This document shows positions 32,908 to 41,357 of a stretch of DNA of 64,000 nt, piece by piece. How positions within the stretch are numbered: the stretch's first letter is position 1; each line of letters starts with the position of its first letter. Below the pieces are notes generated by a model. The model ran no database searches. It saw only the letters and a program-made list of their open reading frames with translations, and was not told the origin of the DNA. Both the position numbers and the translations under genes were made by a program. This DNA is from Nocardiopsis sp. ATB16-24 (GTDB taxonomy: Bacteria > Actinomycetota > Actinomycetes > Streptosporangiales > Streptosporangiaceae): contig NZ_JASCXJ010000010.1 in the NCBI RefSeq assembly GCF_030271535.1, positions 1 to 64,000 of the forward strand, written 5' to 3'.

Positions 32908-33063
32908 TCAGGTGCGCTGTCGATTCTGGATCCACCCCCACACGGCGGTGGCCACGAACAGGACGGCGCCGATGAGGGCGAGCCAGAACAGACCCTCGAT
33001 GATCAGGCCCAGGATCGACAGAACCAGCCAGATCGCCAGGAGCACCAGAATGAGATAGACCAT
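32908..33063 (-). CDS. 51-residue hydrophobic protein
   Basis: A very short gene: MVYLILVLLAIWLVLSILGL, then IIEGLFWLALIGAVLFVAT, ending WGWIQNRQRT. Two membrane helices account for nearly the whole chain. GGGGGA lies five bases before the ATG. Short hydrophobic proteins of this type are common in Streptomyces and Nocardiopsis genomes and have no known function (family knowledge). Confidence 0.75.
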   Translation of the reverse strand: MVYLILVLLAIWLVLSILGLIIEGLFWLALIGAVLFVATAVWGWIQNRQRT

Positions 33064-33242
33064 GTCGTTCCCCCGAAGACGTTGCTTACGCTCAGGAGCC
33101 CTACCCGTTCCGGTGCGTCACGTATGCGGGGAGAAGGAGGGGAAAACGTGTGTTCTTCACCTTCCGGCCGCTCGGAGGGCGGGGGAGGGCCGTTCCGCTC
33201 CGACGGGTCGCCCATGGTCGGCGACTCCCCCGATCCGGCCCC

Positions 33243-34076
33243 TCAGGGCCAGTCGCCGTCCACCACGGTCCCGTGTCCGGGTTTGCTGCGGTCCAGCCAC
33301 TCCTGGCGGCTGCGGGCGAAGGCGAGCGACCACTCGACCTGTCGCTGGTGCAGCTCGGCCAGGCCGAGGGAGGCCAGTTCGGCGTGCCGTGCGCCGATCT
33401 CCTGGGCCAGGTCCAGCGCGGCGGAGGCGTCGGCGGAGGCGGTGTGGGCCTCGGTCAGCGGCACACCGTAGTACTCGCACATGGCGCTCAGGTTGCGCTT
33501 GCCTCTGCGGTAGGGCTCGACCCCACGATCGAGGACCAGGGGATCCACCACGGGGGCCAAGGGGCCTCCCATGCGTTCGGTCAGGCTCGGCAGCCCGTGT
33601 CTCTCCGACTCCCTGGAGAGCACTCTCAGGTCGTAGGGGGCGTTGAAGACCACCAACCCCTGCCCGGCGGAGAGATGGTCCACGAGCGCTTGGCCGATCT
33701 CCTCCAGGCACTCCGCGGCCGGACGACCCTCGGCGCGGGCCCGCTCGGTGCTGATCCCATGGATGGCGACCGCTTCCGCCGGGATCTCCCGGGGGCCGGG
33801 GTCCACCAGCCAGGTGCGGGTCTTGCCGTCGCGGTCCACCAGGGCCGCCGACACCAGGAAGGCGGTGTCGGGGTCGCGGGAGGAGGTCTCGGTGTCGAAA
33901 CCCAGGAGGCCGGTGGTGTGCCAGCCCTGGTGGTCGCCCCTGGCGGGCGGTGTGGGGCGCGGTTCGTGCTCGGCGCAGTAGGTGCGCCAGCGGCCGTTCT
34001 CCTTGATGACGATCCCCGCGCCGACGTCGACGGCGACCTGGCATGTGGTGCATGTCCCGGGGTAGCGGTTGCGCAT
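33243..34076 (-). CDS. DEDDh 3'-5' exonuclease with N-terminal Cys motif
   Basis: DnaQ-like exonuclease of 277 residues. Exo I LLGFDTETSS (DxE), Exo II FNAPYDLRVL (NxxYD), and Exo III HTASADASAALDL (HxxxxD) are all present, so it should be catalytically active with two metal ions. Before the exonuclease domain lies a small module with CTTC and a later YCAEH, possibly a zinc knuckle (about 9-37). It lacks the C-terminal clamp-binding or polymerase regions of DnaQ/PolC, so it is a stand-alone nuclease, perhaps in repair or RNA trimming. The start ATG has GAGAGGAACCC upstream. Neighbours give no pathway clue. Confidence 0.9.
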   Translation of the reverse strand: MRNRYPGTCTTCQVAVDVGAGIVIKENGRWRTYCAEHEPRPTPPARGDHQGWHTTGLLGFDTETSSRDPDTAFLVSAALVDRDGKTRTWLVDPGPREIPAEAVAIHGISTERARAEGRPAAECLEEIGQALVDHLSAGQGLVVFNAPYDLRVLSRESERHGLPSLTERMGGPLAPVVDPLVLDRGVEPYRRGKRNLSAMCEYYGVPLTEAHTASADASAALDLAQEIGARHAELASLGLAELHQRQVEWSLAFARSRQEWLDRSKPGHGTVVDGDWP

Positions 34077-34229
34077 GGGTTCCTCTCGGGGCGGATGGCC
34101 GCCACTGTCGTGAACAGCGACGATTCGGGAACATCGTAGGACGGTCCTGTGACAGTGCGGGAAGAAACGCGGGCGAAAGGCGCATGGAGCCCGTGTGTGC
34201 GGATACCGAATTCGGGGGAGGGGAGGAGC

Positions 34230-34445
34230 ATGAGTTTGGAAGAGGCATCACGCCAATTGGAAGCCGCCATCCACGACGCGCGGGTCTCCTTCGACTGCAT
34301 TCTGCTGGACGAGCTGGATCGGGCGCACACCAACGCCATCACCGCGCGCGCGGCCGTGGACTCCGCCGAGAACGCCATCAGGGTGGAGCTGGAAAGGCAA
34401 CAGGCGGAGAAGAAGAGCTCCGAGCCTCCGGAGAGCGCGGACTGA
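34230..34445 (+). CDS. Small acidic helical protein, unknown
   Basis: 71 residues, almost entirely helical: LEEASRQLEAAIHDARVSFD, LLDELDRAHTNAITARAAVD, SAENAIRVELERQQAEKK. Heptad spacing of Leu/Ala/Ile suggests a coiled coil. One cysteine and no membrane segment. GGGGAGGAGC immediately upstream of the ATG is a strong ribosome site. Not recognised; genus-specific small protein. Confidence 0.65.
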   Translation: MSLEEASRQLEAAIHDARVSFDCILLDELDRAHTNAITARAAVDSAENAIRVELERQQAEKKSSEPPESAD

Positions 34446-34482
34446 GGCGCCCTTTTCTCGAACATGCTTTCGAATAAGGGGT

Positions 34483-34872
34483 ATGCTGAGAGGCATGCCA
34501 GATCAGTCGCCGACGCCGGACTGGCCCGCGAGCGTGCACCCGCCGGAATCGGACTCCTTCGAACAGACGGCCCTGGCATGGTTGTTCGACCAGGTGCCCG
34601 CCGACTATCGGTTGCACGGCGTCCTCCGACGTCACCCCGTCGCGCTCTCCCGACTGGCCCGCCAGTACGTCTCCGCCGCGCTGGAGGCCGCTCGGGAGGG
34701 TTACCGCACGGCCAGGATCGACCTGCGTGACCACATGCCTCCGCACGCCCTCGACCAGGTCATGAGCGCCTACCTCGCCGAGGGACGGCGGATGGCGGAG
34801 GTGCTCCGATCGGTCGAGGCCCTCGACACCGCCCTGCGTGCGCTCAGCCTCGATCGGGGCGCCGATGACTGA
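34483..34872 (+). CDS. Conserved-type hypothetical protein
   Basis: 129 residues, soluble, helical: FEQTALAWLFDQVPADYRLH, VLRRHPVALSRLARQYVSAA, LEAAREGYRTARIDLRD, VMSAYLAEGRRMAEVLRSVE. The pattern of alternating charged and aliphatic residues looks like a real folded protein. Two ATG candidates (34483, 34495) both have purine-rich sequence too close for a standard ribosome site, so the start is uncertain. Same strand as the preceding 71-residue gene, 37 bases apart. Not recognised. Confidence 0.6.
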   Translation: MLRGMPDQSPTPDWPASVHPPESDSFEQTALAWLFDQVPADYRLHGVLRRHPVALSRLARQYVSAALEAAREGYRTARIDLRDHMPPHALDQVMSAYLAEGRRMAEVLRSVEALDTALRALSLDRGADD

Positions 34873-34882
34873 GCCCCTACGC

Positions 34883-35440
34883 TCAGGCCGTCACCCGTAC
34901 CACCACGGCCACCCGGTCACCGGTGTTCACGAGGTGGTGCTCGCCCCCGCCGAAGGCTTCGGCGGCCACCACCCGGACCCGGTCCGCCGAGAGCCCCGAG
35001 GCCGAGCGGATCCGGCCGCCGGGGTCCGAGACGATCAGGTGGGCCTGTCCGTCGATCAGGTACAGCACCTCCATGCCATGGGGACGATCGGGCCGGGGGA
35101 CGGAAGCGGACACGAAACCGTCGGGTTCCAGCCCCACCGCGGTCACGTGCAGTCCGTCGACGGCGTGGCCGTGGGGGCCGAGGGCGATCGGTCTCCAGTA
35201 CCCGTGGCGGGCCGGTGGCGGGGGAGTCGCGCGCAGGGCCGCGGCGGCGTCCCGGGCCGCGGACACCAGGCGACCGAGTGTCGGCAGGTGACGTTCGCCC
35301 AGGTGGGCGTAGCCGGAACGGCGTCCGGCGTCCATCACGTCGCCGATCCCCTCGGGAGAGGGGCTTGCGACCGGCCCTCCGGTCGTGAGGCGGGTCGGGG
35401 CGGACGGTACGGCGGTGCTGGAAAGCGTGTGCTGGAGCAT
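34883..35440 (-). CDS. Cupin-like protein
   Basis: 185 residues. The C-terminal half reads as a cupin beta-barrel: GMEVLYLIDGQAHLIVSDPG (motif 1 region, few of the usual metal ligands) and GEHHLVNTGDRVAVVVRVTA (motif 2 region). The N-terminal half is Ala/Thr/Pro-rich with a helical GDVMDAGRRSGYAHLGERHL. ATG chosen because GAAGGA lies ten bases upstream; a longer frame with GTG starts exists. Convergent with the hypothetical gene at 34483-34872. Ligand and function unknown. Confidence 0.6.
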   Translation of the reverse strand: MLQHTLSSTAVPSAPTRLTTGGPVASPSPEGIGDVMDAGRRSGYAHLGERHLPTLGRLVSAARDAAAALRATPPPPARHGYWRPIALGPHGHAVDGLHVTAVGLEPDGFVSASVPRPDRPHGMEVLYLIDGQAHLIVSDPGGRIRSASGLSADRVRVVAAEAFGGGEHHLVNTGDRVAVVVRVTA

Positions 35441-35970
35441 CGTGAGAAGATCCTTCACGTGCGCGCGCTTCGGTGGCGGGAGCGCGCGGAGGTCGTCGGC
35501 GGGCCCCGGTCTGACGGGGCGGCGGGGAGCCTCTCCACGCGTGATCGCGACGAGGGAGGGCACTCCACGGCGGGCGCCTCGCGTCCGAGCCCGACCAAGG
35601 GACGGGCGGAGCGCGAGGGCACGGGGTCGAACGGTGGCGTTGCGCCTACACGGAACGACTCAGCGACGACAACACGGACACGCCGCACAGGCCAGGTGGC
35701 AGGAGGCCCCGGGGGCCGTACGAGCCATGGCTTCGGTGCGCGTGTACGGATGCATGAACGTAAGGAGACCAGCAAAGACCCGGAGGAGTCAAGCGGGGAC
35801 CGTGTGTCGGTGGCCTCGTCATGTCCGTCCGGGGAAGTGTTGCGGGGCGAACCTTGGGGTGATGACATGTGGAACCCGGGCACGGCGCGTGGTCCCGTCG
35901 GAAGGCCCACCCCTCCCCAGCCGTAGTGAGCAGGAGCAGCCGTCATGGCATCCATCCCCAGAAGGCGCAA
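35441..35970. other. Intergenic region
   Basis: Divergent promoter space between the cupin-like gene and the small membrane protein. Open frames crossing it are Arg/Ser/Pro-rich without recognisable features. No repeats or RNA genes seen. Confidence 0.5.
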
Positions 35971-36213
35971 TTGAATCCGGACGCACCGGGACTGTGGGCG
36001 CGCGTACTGGTACGCGCACTCGTGGTCACGGCCGCCGGGGTGATGGCGCTCGGCTTCCTCGGGCCGGGGGAGGCCGTTCTGGTCGCGGCACTGACCGCGC
36101 TCACCTTCGTGCTGCTCTGGTTGCGGGCCCGCGCCCTGGGTCGGGGGCGCACACCCCCCTCCCCGGAGCGGTCGCGGGGCACCGAACCCCCGCGGTCCCC
36201 CGACGAGGACTGA
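35971..36213 (+). CDS. Small two-helix membrane protein
   Basis: 80 residues with two membrane helices (VLVRALVVTAAGVMALGFLG and EAVLVAALTALTFVLLWL) followed by a basic, Pro-rich cytoplasmic tail. TTG was chosen as start because AGAAGG lies five bases upstream and the protein then begins with NPDAPGLWARVL; an upstream extension is low-complexity. No relative recognised. Confidence 0.65.
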   Translation: MNPDAPGLWARVLVRALVVTAAGVMALGFLGPGEAVLVAALTALTFVLLWLRARALGRGRTPPSPERSRGTEPPRSPDED

Positions 36214-36244
36214 GTGACGGAACGGTGCCCCCGGACAGCGGGTC

Positions 36245-36772
36245 CTAGTCGCTGCCCTTGGCGGAGATGTGCGAGGAGTCGCCGTGCATGCCGGCCTCCT
36301 CGGCGCGCTTGACCGAGGCGACGATCTCCTGCTCGGCCTCGTGCCGACCGACCCAGGTGGCGCCCTCCACGGACTTGCCGGGCTCCAGGTCCTTGTAGAC
36401 CGTGAAGAAGTGCTCGATCTCCAGGCGCTCGAACTCGTTCACGTGGTGAATGTCACGCAGGTGCTCCTGGCGCGGGTCCGTGGCGGGGACACAGAGCAGT
36501 TTGTCATCGCCTCCGGCCTCGTCGCGCATCCGGAACATGCCGATGGCGCGGGCGCGGATGAGGCAACCCGGGAAGGTCGGAGCCTTGAGCAGGACGAGGG
36601 CGTCCAGAGGGTCGCCGTCCTCGCCGAGGGTGCCCTCCACGAACCCGTAGTCGGCGGGATAGGTCGTGGATGTGAACAGCATCCTGTCGAGACGGATACG
36701 GCCGGTCTCGTGGTCCACCTCGTACTTGTTGCGCTCCCCCTTGGGGATCTCGATCGTAACGTCGAATTCCAT
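36245..36772 (-). CDS. ppa: Inorganic pyrophosphatase (family I)
   Basis: Hydrolyses PPi to two phosphates with Mg2+, cytoplasmic hexamer, 175 residues. Family I signature [10 protein letters not shown] with the three metal-binding aspartates; also [13 protein letters not shown] at the start, [19 protein letters not shown], and [11 protein letters not shown] near the end. The ATG giving [12 protein letters not shown] was chosen as it matches the family N-terminus; GGGAG lies upstream, rather far. Divergent from dacB over 77 bases that must hold both promoters. Housekeeping role of pulling polymerisation and activation reactions. Confidence 0.96.
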   Translation of the reverse strand: MEFDVTIEIPKGERNKYEVDHETGRIRLDRMLFTSTTYPADYGFVEGTLGEDGDPLDALVLLKAPTFPGCLIRARAIGMFRMRDEAGGDDKLLCVPATDPRQEHLRDIHHVNEFERLEIEHFFTVYKDLEPGKSVEGATWVGRHEAEQEIVASVKRAEEAGMHGDSSHISAKGSD

Positions 36773-36849
36773 GCTGATCTCGGCTCCCATTGCGACTAAT
36801 GTCGCCGTATAACTGACAACGTCAGGCCGCGACACCGAAGGAAGGGCAG

Positions 36850-38226
36850 GTGCCCCGGGTGCGACGGGTACGAGGCGAGGCGTTCCTCGCGCTGGCCCTG
36901 CTCAACCTATTCGTGCTGATCACCGGGTTCGTCTCCCTCGACGTGATCGAGGCCCGGCCGCTTCCCGCAGCGCCCAACCCGGTCACGAACGCCGAGGGCG
37001 TGGCAGCGGCGGCGCCCGCGGCCTCGACTCCGGCGGTCCCGGAACGGGTCGCGGACATCCTCGATGATCCCATGTCGGCTTCCGGGCTGGAGGAGGGCCT
37101 CTCCGGTTTCGTCGTGGACGCGGTCACCGGTGAGACGCTCTTCGCCCTCGACGCCGACACACCGGTGACCCCGGCGTCGACCACGAAGATCGCCACGGCC
37201 GTCACCGTGCTGGAGACGGTGGGGCCCGACCACGTGCTGCGCACCGAGGTCCATCTCGATCCCGGCACGGGCCGACTGGTGCTGCGCGGCGGTGGAGATG
37301 TGATGCTGACCACTTCGATCGACTCCGCGGCCTACCCACGGGTGGCGACCCTGGAGGAGTTGGCCGCGCGCACCGCGGACGCGCTCTCCGACGAGGGGAT
37401 CGGCACCGTCTCCCTGGGCTACGACGACTCTCTGTTCACCGGCCCCGACACCGGCCCCGAGTGGAAACCCGGCTACGTCACCGAGGGCAGTACCGCCACG
37501 ATCCACGCGCTGCTCATCGACGCGGGACGGTACTCCCCGGACGCCCGGGGCCACGGCTCCCGCGTCCCCGATCCGCCCCTGGCCGCCGCCGAGGCCTTCG
37601 CCGAGCAACTGGAGGAGGCGGGGATCGAGGTGGAGGGGGCCCCGGTCGAGACCCGAGCCGTGGGAGAACCGATCGCGGGCGTGGACTCGGCACCGGTGTC
37701 GGCCCTGGTGGAGTTCATGATGCTGGCCAGCGACAACAACATGGCGGAGTCGTTGGCGCGGATCGCCGCGATCGCGCTGGGGGAGGAACCCTCCTTCGAG
37801 GGCGCGGCCACGGCCACCCACCGGGTCATGGCGGATCTGGGCGTGGAGGGTGTGGAGCTGGCCGACAACAGTGGGCTGAGCCCCCTGAACAGGATCACGC
37901 CGCGAGCACTGGTGGAACTGCTGGAGGCGGCCTCCAGCGGTGAGCGTCCGGAACTGAACGCCACCGTCACGGGACTGCCCACGGCCAACTCCACGGGAAC
38001 CCTGGCCCAGGGAGGGCGTTACTCCTCCTACTCCTCCGCCCATGAGGGGGCGGGGGTGGTGCGCGGCAAGACCGGCACCCTGAACAACGTGAGCACGCTG
38101 GCGGGGACCGTCCACGACCAGGAGGGCAACGTGTTCCTCTTCGCCTTCATGGCCAACCATCCGCTGGCCGACGGGCTGCGCCTGGACCCCCTCGCCGCGG
38201 CGCTCAGCCGGTGCGGTTGTTCCTGA
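36850..38226 (+). CDS. dacB: D-alanyl-D-alanine carboxypeptidase/endopeptidase (PBP4 type)
   Basis: Penicillin-binding protein of the S13 family, 458 residues, exported and membrane-attached by an uncleaved or signal helix ([19 protein letters not shown]). Active-site motifs: SxxK in PASTTKIAT, SxN in [13 protein letters not shown] in [10 protein letters not shown]. Between SxxK and SxN lies the large S13 insertion domain. It trims or cleaves peptidoglycan cross-links. GTG start with GGAAGGG upstream. The gene pair ppa-dacB facing away from each other is the usual actinobacterial order ahead of DUF2342-tilS-hpt-ftsH. Confidence 0.94.
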   Translation: MPRVRRVRGEAFLALALLNLFVLITGFVSLDVIEARPLPAAPNPVTNAEGVAAAAPAASTPAVPERVADILDDPMSASGLEEGLSGFVVDAVTGETLFALDADTPVTPASTTKIATAVTVLETVGPDHVLRTEVHLDPGTGRLVLRGGGDVMLTTSIDSAAYPRVATLEELAARTADALSDEGIGTVSLGYDDSLFTGPDTGPEWKPGYVTEGSTATIHALLIDAGRYSPDARGHGSRVPDPPLAAAEAFAEQLEEAGIEVEGAPVETRAVGEPIAGVDSAPVSALVEFMMLASDNNMAESLARIAAIALGEEPSFEGAATATHRVMADLGVEGVELADNSGLSPLNRITPRALVELLEAASSGERPELNATVTGLPTANSTGTLAQGGRYSSYSSAHEGAGVVRGKTGTLNNVSTLAGTVHDQEGNVFLFAFMANHPLADGLRLDPLAAALSRCGCS

Positions 38227-38333
38227 CCGATTCCGCCCGAGGAATCCGCCCTTGTGGGGGACGACCCTGAGCGCACCCGGAAATCGGTCCCTGATCCCCG
38301 TGCCGTCGGGCCCTGCGTGGGTAGGGTGGCGGT

Positions 38334-39419
38334 GTGACTGTGATCGACTGGGACGTAGCCGTCAACACCGGTGTCCGCCTCGTGCGCCCTGGGCCGCAGG
38401 TGGATCTGTCCGAGGCGCGGCAGGCCGTGGTGCAGTTGCGCGAGCTTTCCACCGTGGCCGCCGGGCACGTACGTGACTTCACCGGAATGAACCCCCTCGA
38501 ACCAGCGGGGCCCGCGGTCATCGTGGACCGCCCCGGATGGATCCGAGCCAACGTCGACGGGTTTCGCGTGGTCATCGAACCCGTACTCGAACAGATGGCC
38601 GCAGAGCGACTCAACGGTGGTCCGGCGGGGAACCTGACCAGCGCGGTCGGTTCCCGGATCACCGGGATGCAGCTCGGCGCGCTGTTGTCCTACCTGGCCG
38701 GAAAGGTTCTCGGCCAGTACGAACTCTTCCTGCCACCGGACCCCGACGGCACCCTGCCGACCGGCCGTCTGACCCTGGTGGCGCCCAACATCGTCAACGC
38801 CGAACGCGAGCTGGACGTCGACGCCAGGGACTTCCGCCTGTGGGTGTGTCTGCACGAGGAGACCCACCGCATGCAGTTCACGGCCAACCCGTGGCTGCGT
38901 GACCACGTCCACGGGCTCATGCAGGAACTGCTCCTGTCGTCGGAGATGAGCGCGGCCGACCTCATCGGTCGTCTACGCGCGGCGGGCGAGGCCGTCGCCG
39001 ACGCCGTCCGCGGTGGCGAGGGCAACCTCCTCACCGCCATCCAGAGTCCGGAACAGAGCGAGATCATGGACCGGGTCACCGCGGTCATGAGCCTGGCCGA
39101 GGGCCATGGCGACTTCGTCATGGACGCCGTCGGACCCGAGGTGGTGCCCACCGTCTCCACCATCCGTGCCCGCTTCCAGAAACGGCGTGAGGCGGCCAAC
39201 CCGGTGGACCGGATCCTGCGTCAACTCCTCGGCATGGACATGAAGATGCGCCAGTACGAGGAGGGCGCCGCCTTCGTCCGCGCCGTGGTGGCCCAGGTCG
39301 GCATGACCGAGTTCAACAAGGTCTGGACCTCGAGCGAGACCCTGCCCACCCTGGCCGAGATCCGCGACCCCACCGCCTGGATCAACCGGGTCGTGCGCCC
39401 GGCCGCCATCACCGAGTGA
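38334..39419 (+). CDS. Zinc-dependent metalloprotease-like protein (DUF2342)
   Basis: 361 residues matching the DUF2342/zincin-2 family, once labelled F420-biosynthesis-associated because of distribution. The zincin helix is WVCLHEETHRMQF (HExxH), with AEGHGDFVMDAVG further on supplying the likely third ligand. The N-terminus VIDWDVAVNTGVRLVRPGP is family-typical. No signal peptide, so cytoplasmic. GTG start. The stop overlaps the tilS start by four bases (GTGA), so the two are translationally coupled. Substrate unknown. Confidence 0.9.
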   Translation: MTVIDWDVAVNTGVRLVRPGPQVDLSEARQAVVQLRELSTVAAGHVRDFTGMNPLEPAGPAVIVDRPGWIRANVDGFRVVIEPVLEQMAAERLNGGPAGNLTSAVGSRITGMQLGALLSYLAGKVLGQYELFLPPDPDGTLPTGRLTLVAPNIVNAERELDVDARDFRLWVCLHEETHRMQFTANPWLRDHVHGLMQELLLSSEMSAADLIGRLRAAGEAVADAVRGGEGNLLTAIQSPEQSEIMDRVTAVMSLAEGHGDFVMDAVGPEVVPTVSTIRARFQKRREAANPVDRILRQLLGMDMKMRQYEEGAAFVRAVVAQVGMTEFNKVWTSSETLPTLAEIRDPTAWINRVVRPAAITE

Positions 39420-40393
39420 GCGGTCCGCACCCCGCCGTGGCCGCCGTGCGCTCGGCGGTGCGGCGGTCGTTGTCCTCCCTGCCCGTCGACTCCACGGTGC
39501 TGGTGGCGTGCAGCGGCGGTGCCGACTCCCTGGCCCTGGCGGGGGCCGTGGCCTTCGAGGCCCCGCGCGCGGGGAGAAGGGCCGGGGCGGTCACGGTCGA
39601 CCACGGACTCCAGGAGGGCTCGGCCGAACGCGCCGAGTCGGTGGCCAAGGTCCTCGGCGGACTCGGCCTGGACCCGGTCCTGGTCCGCGCGGTCGAGGTC
39701 TCCGGCCGTGGTGGTCCCGAGGCGGCCGCCCGTCGCGCTCGCTACGCGGCCCTGGAGGACGCCGTCACCGCACAGGCACCGGCGGCGGTTCTGCTCGGGC
39801 ACACCCTCGACGACCAGGCCGAGACCGTTCTCTTGGGGCTGGCACGGGGATCGGGTGCCCGCTCCCTGGCGGGGATGGCCCCCCGCAGCGGCCACTACCT
39901 GCGGCCCCTCCTGGGGATCGACAGGGCCACCGTGCGCGAGGCCTGCGAGCGGATGGGACTGGAGGCCTGGGAGGATCCGCACAACCTCGATCCCCGCTTC
40001 GCCCGTTCCCGGGTGCGTCACCAGGTCCTGCCCGTCCTGGAGCGCGAGCTGGGTCCGGGCATCGCCGCGGCCCTCGCTCGCACGGCGGGCATGCTGCGTG
40101 CCGACGCCGACACCCTGGACCTGTTGGCGGACGAGCTGTTCGCCGACGCGGTCGCGTGGACCTCCGGGCCGGAGCTGGTGGTGTCACCGTTGGAGGCGGC
40201 CCCCGACGCCCTGCGCACTCGGGTGCTGCGCCGTGCCGCGCTCGCCGCCGGCTGTCCCTCCGGTGCGCTCACCGCGCGACATGTGCGTGAACTGGACCGA
40301 CTCGTCACCGACTGGCGTGGCCAGACCCACATCGACCTGCCCGGAGGCGTCCGCGGGCGTCGTGTCGCGGAGCGGATCCTCCTCGAACGTTGA
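39416..40393 (+). CDS. tilS: tRNA(Ile)-lysidine synthase
   Basis: Modifies C34 of the CAU anticodon of tRNA-Ile to lysidine, using ATP and lysine, so that AUA is read as isoleucine. 325 residues, the short actinobacterial form. PP-loop CSGGADSLAL (about 33-42), TVDHGLQEGS, GHTLDDQAETVLLGLARGSG, and RVRHQVLPVLE. Starts inside the stop of the DUF2342 gene. Essential in most bacteria. The order tilS-hpt-ftsH is conserved. Confidence 0.96.
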   Translation: MSGPHPAVAAVRSAVRRSLSSLPVDSTVLVACSGGADSLALAGAVAFEAPRAGRRAGAVTVDHGLQEGSAERAESVAKVLGGLGLDPVLVRAVEVSGRGGPEAAARRARYAALEDAVTAQAPAAVLLGHTLDDQAETVLLGLARGSGARSLAGMAPRSGHYLRPLLGIDRATVREACERMGLEAWEDPHNLDPRFARSRVRHQVLPVLERELGPGIAAALARTAGMLRADADTLDLLADELFADAVAWTSGPELVVSPLEAAPDALRTRVLRRAALAAGCPSGALTARHVRELDRLVTDWRGQTHIDLPGGVRGRRVAERILLER

Positions 40394-40528
40394 GGGCCGC
40401 GGGCCGGCGTGCGCCGCCCTCGCGCAGGACGTTCGAGCACGGGGAGCGCCGGTCGGGCGCAGCCGTCGCGTTCGACACGTTTATCCTTGTTGCCGCAAAC
40501 GGGGAACCCACCAGCGAGGACAGTGAGC

Positions 40529-41083
40529 GTGGACGCTAAGGACATGGGACGGGATCTGGAGAAGATCCTGGTCACCGAGGAAGAGATCAGGACGCGCCTC
40601 AAGGAGTTGGGCGCCCGGATCGACGCGGACTACGCGGGCAAGGATCTGCTCATCGTCGGTGTGCTCAAGGGCGCCGTCATGGTCATGGCCGATCTCGCAC
40701 GGGTGCTGCACACCCCCGTCTCCATGGATTGGATGGCGGTCTCCTCCTACGGGGCCGGAACCACCTCCTCTGGCGTGGTGCGCATCCTCAAGGACCTGGA
40801 GACCGACATCAAGGACCGCGACGTCCTGATCGTCGAGGACGTCATCGACTCGGGACTGACCCTGTCCTGGCTGGTGGGCAACCTGAAGTCGCGCGGTCCC
40901 CGCTCGGTGGAGGTGTGCACCATGGTCCGCAAGCCGCTGGCCTTCGAGGTCGACCTCCACGTCGAGTACGTCGGCTTCGACCTGCCGAACGAGTTCATCG
41001 TCGGCTACGGCCTGGACTACGCCGAGAAGTACCGCAACCTGCCGTTCATCGGCACTCTCGCCCCGCACGTCTACGAGAAGTAG
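40529..41083 (+). CDS. hpt: Hypoxanthine phosphoribosyltransferase
   Basis: Purine salvage enzyme converting hypoxanthine/guanine plus PRPP to IMP/GMP, 184 residues. Motifs: LLIVGVLKGAVMVMADLAR (PPi loop region), MAVSSYGAGTTSSG (flexible loop), PRPP site VLIVEDVIDSGLTL, and FVVGYGLDYAEKYRNLP-type segment (here FIVGYGLDYAEKYRNLPFIG). GTG at 40529 preferred with GAGGA eight bases upstream; a GTG two codons earlier and the ATG at 40544 are alternatives. A strong terminator follows, so ftsH is transcribed separately. Confidence 0.95.
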   Translation: MDAKDMGRDLEKILVTEEEIRTRLKELGARIDADYAGKDLLIVGVLKGAVMVMADLARVLHTPVSMDWMAVSSYGAGTTSSGVVRILKDLETDIKDRDVLIVEDVIDSGLTLSWLVGNLKSRGPRSVEVCTMVRKPLAFEVDLHVEYVGFDLPNEFIVGYGLDYAEKYRNLPFIGTLAPHVYEK

Positions 41084-41087
41084 TCGC

Positions 41088-41121
41088 CTCCCGTGGGCGC
41101 TCGCACGGGCGCCCACGGGAG
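41088..41121 (+). terminator. Terminator after hpt
   Basis: Perfect 13-base arms CTCCCGTGGGCGC and GCGCCCACGGGAG with an eight-base loop, starting five bases after the hpt stop. Confidence 0.85.
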
Positions 41122-41357
41122 AAGGGGGACGGCGCGAAGGGGGCGTCTCGGGAACAACACGGCCCCGTGCCGTCGTTGCCCTCATGACGGCCTCCGTACG
41201 TTCCCGTGCGGTGTCCCCGCCAGGCGAGGCGAGGTGTACCGTCGAATATCCCGGCGATCTCGCGGGGAGCCACGTGTCCGTTTAGGTCCTGCTTCGGAAA
41301 GTCCTCTGGGGCGGGCGGCCTGGTCAGGAGGGACGGACCCGACAGGGTTTCGCTCAC

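Noticed and set aside
34838-35926. 362-codon plus-strand open frame
   Set aside because: Mostly antisense to the cupin-like gene and then intergenic; composition is Arg/Gly/Pro noise.
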